Origin: Euptelea pleiosperma
Taxonomy: Eukaryota > Streptophyta > Magnoliopsida > Ranunculales > Eupteleaceae
Assembly: GCA_035048495.1 (NCBI GenBank)
Contig: CM068543.1
Location: 31,468,096-31,532,095, forward strand
Length of the DNA stretch: 64,000 bases
Direction of reading: 5' to 3'
Position 1 is the stretch's first letter. Every line of letters begins with the position of its first letter. Below the pieces are notes generated by a model. It was given only the letters and a program-made list of their open reading frames with translations, searched no databases and was not told the origin of the DNA. Made by a program: the position numbers and the translations under genes. This document shows positions 38,701 through 44,700 of this stretch, piece after piece.

Positions 38701-41700
38701 ACCTGTAAGCTCCACAGCTAAAGTACATAAGCAAAGGGACTAAACTGTAATAACTACAACATAAGCTCACAATTTAGACACTAGCACCAGACCAATTGTG
38801 GTAGTTGGTAAATTATTGCAAATTCTTATTGCTTCAATCAGCTTCAAAATCTTCATTCCAAAACAAATAAAAGAGTCCCACGATAAACTATATTCCTGCA
38901 TCCTCATCGGCTGACTTTTGGCTCCACAAGAACCATAATGTAAGATTCAAGCCTTGTGATTTCATCTTCTTCAATGGGTACTACGGTGTTGTATGATAAT
39001 TAAATCTTAGACAAGGAGGTAGTTCAATGCCTTGTGGGAAAATATTATAGAAAATTAACTTGCAAGAACATGCTCCAGGATCTCTCAAAACTGCTGCAAA
39101 TATCTATCAAAGTCCACCTACTGTATCCTCAGGCACTTCTCCTAGTGATGCTTGTCCAGACTTGCTTAAACTTTTGTCAGGTCATAAAGTGAGATTTTCA
39201 TGGTTATTAAAAAAATTCTAGGAACCCAAATTTTCTGAAAAAGAATAATTTTACATTTGGCAGATACATTCATACTAAATCATCATCTGTAGGAAAATTT
39301 ATGGTTCTGACATTATGTGCACTACCCGATAATTAGTCCATTGAGTATACATAAATCACTAAACACATTTTTATGAATTAAGCAGATTGCCATAAATAAT
39401 GCACGTTTCCTTTTTTCCATTAAATAACAGACATGCTCATTTTCATACTTCTGTAATTTAGAAAATTCATCCCTCAGATTTTATGACCATGATCATTCCT
39501 ATTAATTGTGACCTATTTAACATCATGGCACAAGCTGCTAATGGACGAGTCAAATAGTAGACCAAGTTCTTGCTTGCTTGCTAACGAGATGGGTATCACG
39601 TCAATGAGACATGGCTAGACAGCGCCATATGCAGTCACAAATAGGTCGTTACTAGTGCTATAGGTGGAAGTGTCTCCTCGACTGACGAGGATAATGACCA
39701 GGCCACACAGTCACACATAGCGTTGTTGAGTAGGAGTGTGGGTGTTGATGATGACAACTACAACGGTGACGTCGAGGGAAATGGCAGTGCACAAAACCTA
39801 AGATGAGCCAATCCACCAAAGAGGGGCACTTCGACCACACCACCTAAGACCAAGACCATGGTGCATGTGAGGACAAGAAAGCAGAAGCAGGCATAACAAC
39901 ATCAGAAGCACCAACTGCTTGATGAAGAGGAAGACAAAGATGCTAATTCTCATAAGAACCATGATATAAATGTTGTTGCAAAGGCGCTCAATAGTATCCA
40001 CTACCAGGGACAGGGAGCTGCTGGTTCCTCAACATCATCATCCAAATAGAGGTACCTAAGTGGAGGCCCCCGCGGTTATGACACAATCACAGGCATCCGA
40101 ATCAGGAGCCCAAGGATACGAACCGTTTTCCATCTGCTATGGCTACAACCATGGGGTCAAAGTGATGCGGGAGCATTCTACTACAATAGTCCATGCTACA
40201 CCAAATCTACACCCGGTCAAGCAAGGGGACCCTTTTTACTAGCAAATCTCGCTCTACTATTTAAAGTAAATTCCCAAAATTATTATTTATAATAAAATCC
40301 CGCTTTTTACTATTTATGGTAAATCCCCGAAATTACTATTTACAGTAAATCTCCGAAATTACTATTTATAGTAAATCCCGTTTTTACTATTTATAGTAAA
40401 TTTTGATTAAACTATTTTTAGATAAGTAGGCGCCATGAAGAGTTGTTTTAGTTTAATTAGGATTCTCAGTTGAAATGAGATTTTATTTCCAATTAGGATT
40501 TTATTATTGATTAAATTAGTATTTTACTTGTATTAGGACTTTCTTATTTTAGTTTGCTTAGAATTAGGAAGTTCAATTCGATTAGAATTAAGAAACTTCA
40601 AGTAGGGAGTCTTATAAAAGATGATGTACCCTTTGATTTTAAGAATGACTTATTATGAAGGAAATCTGATATTTTCTCTTTGAGAAATCTCTCTTGCAGT
40701 GCAAAATCACTCTATCTTGGTGTGAATCCAAACTAATTCGGTGCGAAGCCGAAGGTATTTTCTATCCGTATCTCTTCTCTCTTAATTCTCTTATCTTTCT
40801 CCATCTCTATTTTCTTTTTTTTGTCAATTTCTTACCTAAGAAAACCCAAATCATACCACAGCACTGTAAATAGTGCCAAGTGAATAGTGTCGCGTGAATA
40901 GTAACCTTCCCTCATTATCCCCCATAAATCCCAGAACGGTCCATCGTCCTGCATCACAAAGTCAATTATGGACCTCATAGTTATTTGTGTGGTTCATCTT
41001 GGCTGCTGACAACATGAGCACTACAGCTAGGAGTACAGAAATCCAAAGCACCCACAGGAGGAATTAGGGGTACTCATCCTCAACTGTTTGAGCGGTATGT
41101 CCGTGATAAACCAGCTCATACCTTTTCCATAATGTCATGGGCCCATGTTGTAGTTACATTTTCCAACAATTAAGGGTGAAACTATGGAGATGACAAAGGG
41201 GCTCGTAAATCCATGTAATTGTAGTAAAATAGTTGCAGTAAACTCCAATGTAAGGTGACGCACCTGCTCTAGAATCACACTTCCACGCTTGTAACTTGGG
41301 AGCACTTCAGACTTATAGTTCTAAGTTGACAGAAAACACAAACTTGTTTGAGATGGACTCTTGATTTGCTAAACAACAAGTATTTGACAGGACATTTCGA
41401 AAACAAATCCCAATGATTCTCTTATGTTGTGAAGAACTTATTAAGAAGATGGTGTATTCTAGCACAAAATAACATTACAAAATTCAAATAGAATTTATTA
41501 ATGACTATTGTATCATATTATTTAAACCTATGACAACTAATATGTATATGTATATGTATATCCCTTTAAAACAATTTATTTCTCTTAAATATATATCTAT
41601 AGGGTACCCATTATTTTGACATGCCAAAGAATAACATGCAAAAAAAATTCCTTGTGGAGCCCACATGGAGATGAGTTAAGGGCTGATTTTTTGTGAGGAT

Positions 41701-44700
41701 GATCTCCTCACTATGGACAACATGCTCACCAAAAACCAACCCATTCTGAAACTTCTAACCCTATCAAATGTGTACTTCAAATTTACAGCAAAATGCACGG
41801 TCCATATTTTCTGAACTTGTAACCCATTGTTCATAAAGTTAGAAATGTCTAAATGTGCTGATTTTTGTGAGCATGTTCTTCATGGGGAGGAGATCATCCT
41901 CACAAAAAAATCATCCTTTAACTCATCTCCTTGTGGACCCTACAAGGAATGTTATTTTGCATTTAAAATCATGGGATAAATGTATTATACAGACACTTCG
42001 CAGGTTGGGTGTTCCAAACCCCCTAGAGCTCCCTTTAAACACCGGCTTCATTGCTCCTGCTCCCACATCTACCCCAGCACCCAATCAGACTTCAAGTAAC
42101 TAAACTTAAAACACCCACTTCCGCAACTAAGGTCTAAAATGCCCAGGAAAAGGAAAAATGAAAAAGAAAAAACAACTTTTTATAAAAGATAACACAGTGC
42201 ACAACAATAGACATGATACAAGGAATACAATGCAAGTTTCAAAAAAAGGAACTGGATCCTAATTGTGATGGAAGAAATCCATGAAGGGAAGGAAATTGTC
42301 CTAGAATTCTTCTAAGTTGCTTGTAAACCTCACATTGAACCTTCAAAGATGCCCCAATATTAGAGGTCCAGTGAAAGAACGGGGAAGATTTTAAGAGCCT
42401 TCAAAATGGACTTTGTATTGACTTCATTGGAATATCAAGATCCAATAGGCCATGGTGAACCATGTGAAAATGGATCTCATCTCTTCATAATTGTTGTAAG
42501 AAGGTCCCTCCTACTCCTAAGTTAATTGTGAGTTTTATGAAGTGGTTTTTTCACGCTTTTCTCTTTTAAGTTCTTTCTTCTTGAGTTCCCATGATTCTTT
42601 TATTAACTTCCTCTTCTTTATGTTGTCTTCTTCTCTAGACCATGAATAAGAGCTGGCAAGAATCCTCAAGCCTATTTTCAAATAAACTGTGGCAAATTAG
42701 CAGTATATACGAAATTTAGTGTGGAACCAATTAGATATAATTTTCTATAAGCTATATATATGAACTCCAATGGGTTTATTACATATACAATGTAACTGTT
42801 GTAATTAACATTATTTTTCACCACAAATATTATTTTAATTAAAGCTACAAAATTTATGATTTTGATTTAAAAAACAGAAAAAAGAATTGGTAGGTCATAA
42901 GTCCATTTGTTTATGTCCTTGAATGTCCATTTGCTTTTCTTACTTGAAATGGTCGTTTATTGTAGCATGAATTATATGTATGCTTTCATGCTTGTTTTTA
43001 ACATTTCCAAAACTATCAATGTGTTTCTTATGTTTTTCCGCGACTTCTATAATGTTTCCATAGCTTCTAAAATTTCTACAATATTTTCCCGTTGAAGGAA
43101 ATATTTCTCCAAACTTGGCTGAAGTATATACCAAAATAAAACCTACATATAACTGGTTTTGTTCTAATAAGGCACAGTAGACTCATCCAGAACAAAAGCC
43201 CTTCATGGCCTGTGTGATCAACTCATCTAATGTTCCAATAACAAAACAGAATTACTCCTTCCAAAAAATAATTTTAAAAATTGCCTTATACATTCATCAT
43301 TCCCTGTGGCATAGGTACAAAAACTAAACAAATTAAAAAATAATAATAATAAACAAATGGTGAAAAATCCAAAATATGCCTCTAGGCTCAGGACACAAGA
43401 ACCTAAAATATATCTTATAGTTAACATCTCCAAAACAAAATTTAAATGACATCTATAATTGAAAATATGGACTATATAACATCCCAGTTACATACATATA
43501 CAACATACACAAAATTTCCAATAACAATTGCGAGTATATGCAACTAGGGAAAACGAAAAAAAATTAATGAAATGTTTCATCCAATGGGTGGAAATACGAA
43601 TATATCTAACACAAATAAAAAATACATATGAATTAAACCAAAAGGATAGATAAGCGACTTACATGACATAATTTCATATCTCCAATTACAATCGTAATTC
43701 ATACATATTAGCTATGAAACAAGGACACTCCATTTTCTATGAATTTGCTGTATAGGACACCATTTTGTACTCAGTTACAGTCAGACACATAACAACACCT
43801 TTTTTTTGACACACTTTTCCAAAGAAATCTTTCATTTATTCAAATATTTTATCTATCATTCTTTTTTTTTGGAAAGCAGCTATTATTATAAAATAGTATC
43901 GATTTGATATAACTTATATCAGCTTATCTTAATACTTTCTATAGAGTAAATTATGTCTCAACATATATAATAAACTATATGGACATGTCAGCATTTCAGG
44001 TTTTAGGGGTCAGTATGTCTAACACATTGTATTAACATCTGACACCAACACGTGTGTCTGTGTCTGTTACATATCCATTCGAAAGAAGTGAAAATAAAAA
44101 TTAAAAAAAAAAATCCACTTAATTTTGAAATTATTTCTAAATTAATAAGAGAAAATTAAGAAGTGTTAACATCTTTTCGCGAATTAAAATTAAAATCTGA
44201 GAAATATAATAAATAAATAATTTCCCAATAACAATCATAACCACTACCATTAAATATAAAAAAAAAAAATTACTTAAATAGTTACCATCCTACCCAAAAA
44301 AAAAAAAAGTGCAGACTATAGTAAGCCTCTCATGTGAAAAGAAAAATGACAACCATTGGATGGTCTTCGAGATCTGTGCGTGTGAATCCCGACAACCACC
44401 AGCGTCTGCATATAATGGGGGTGGTAGCACCAAGGTTTAAAAGGGGCCGTTATAATAGTATAACGGACTGGGGCATTACCGTTTTTCCGTTATAACGGCC
44501 GTTACAACGAATTGTAATGGGAAAATAACGGAAAAATGGTACTGAAATTCAGAATTTCAATTTCAAATTCAAATTTTCGAAAAAAAAAAAAAAAAAGAAA
44601 ATAACTGGCGTTTTTTTTCACAAATTTTTCCAGAAAATAAGGGTCGTTATTTTCGTTATAACGGAAAAATAATGGCCAGTTATTTTTTAGCGTTTTAAAG

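Noticed and set aside
42907..43134. Possible small gene on either strand
   Set aside because: Only AT-rich chance frames without start context, domain or splice sites.
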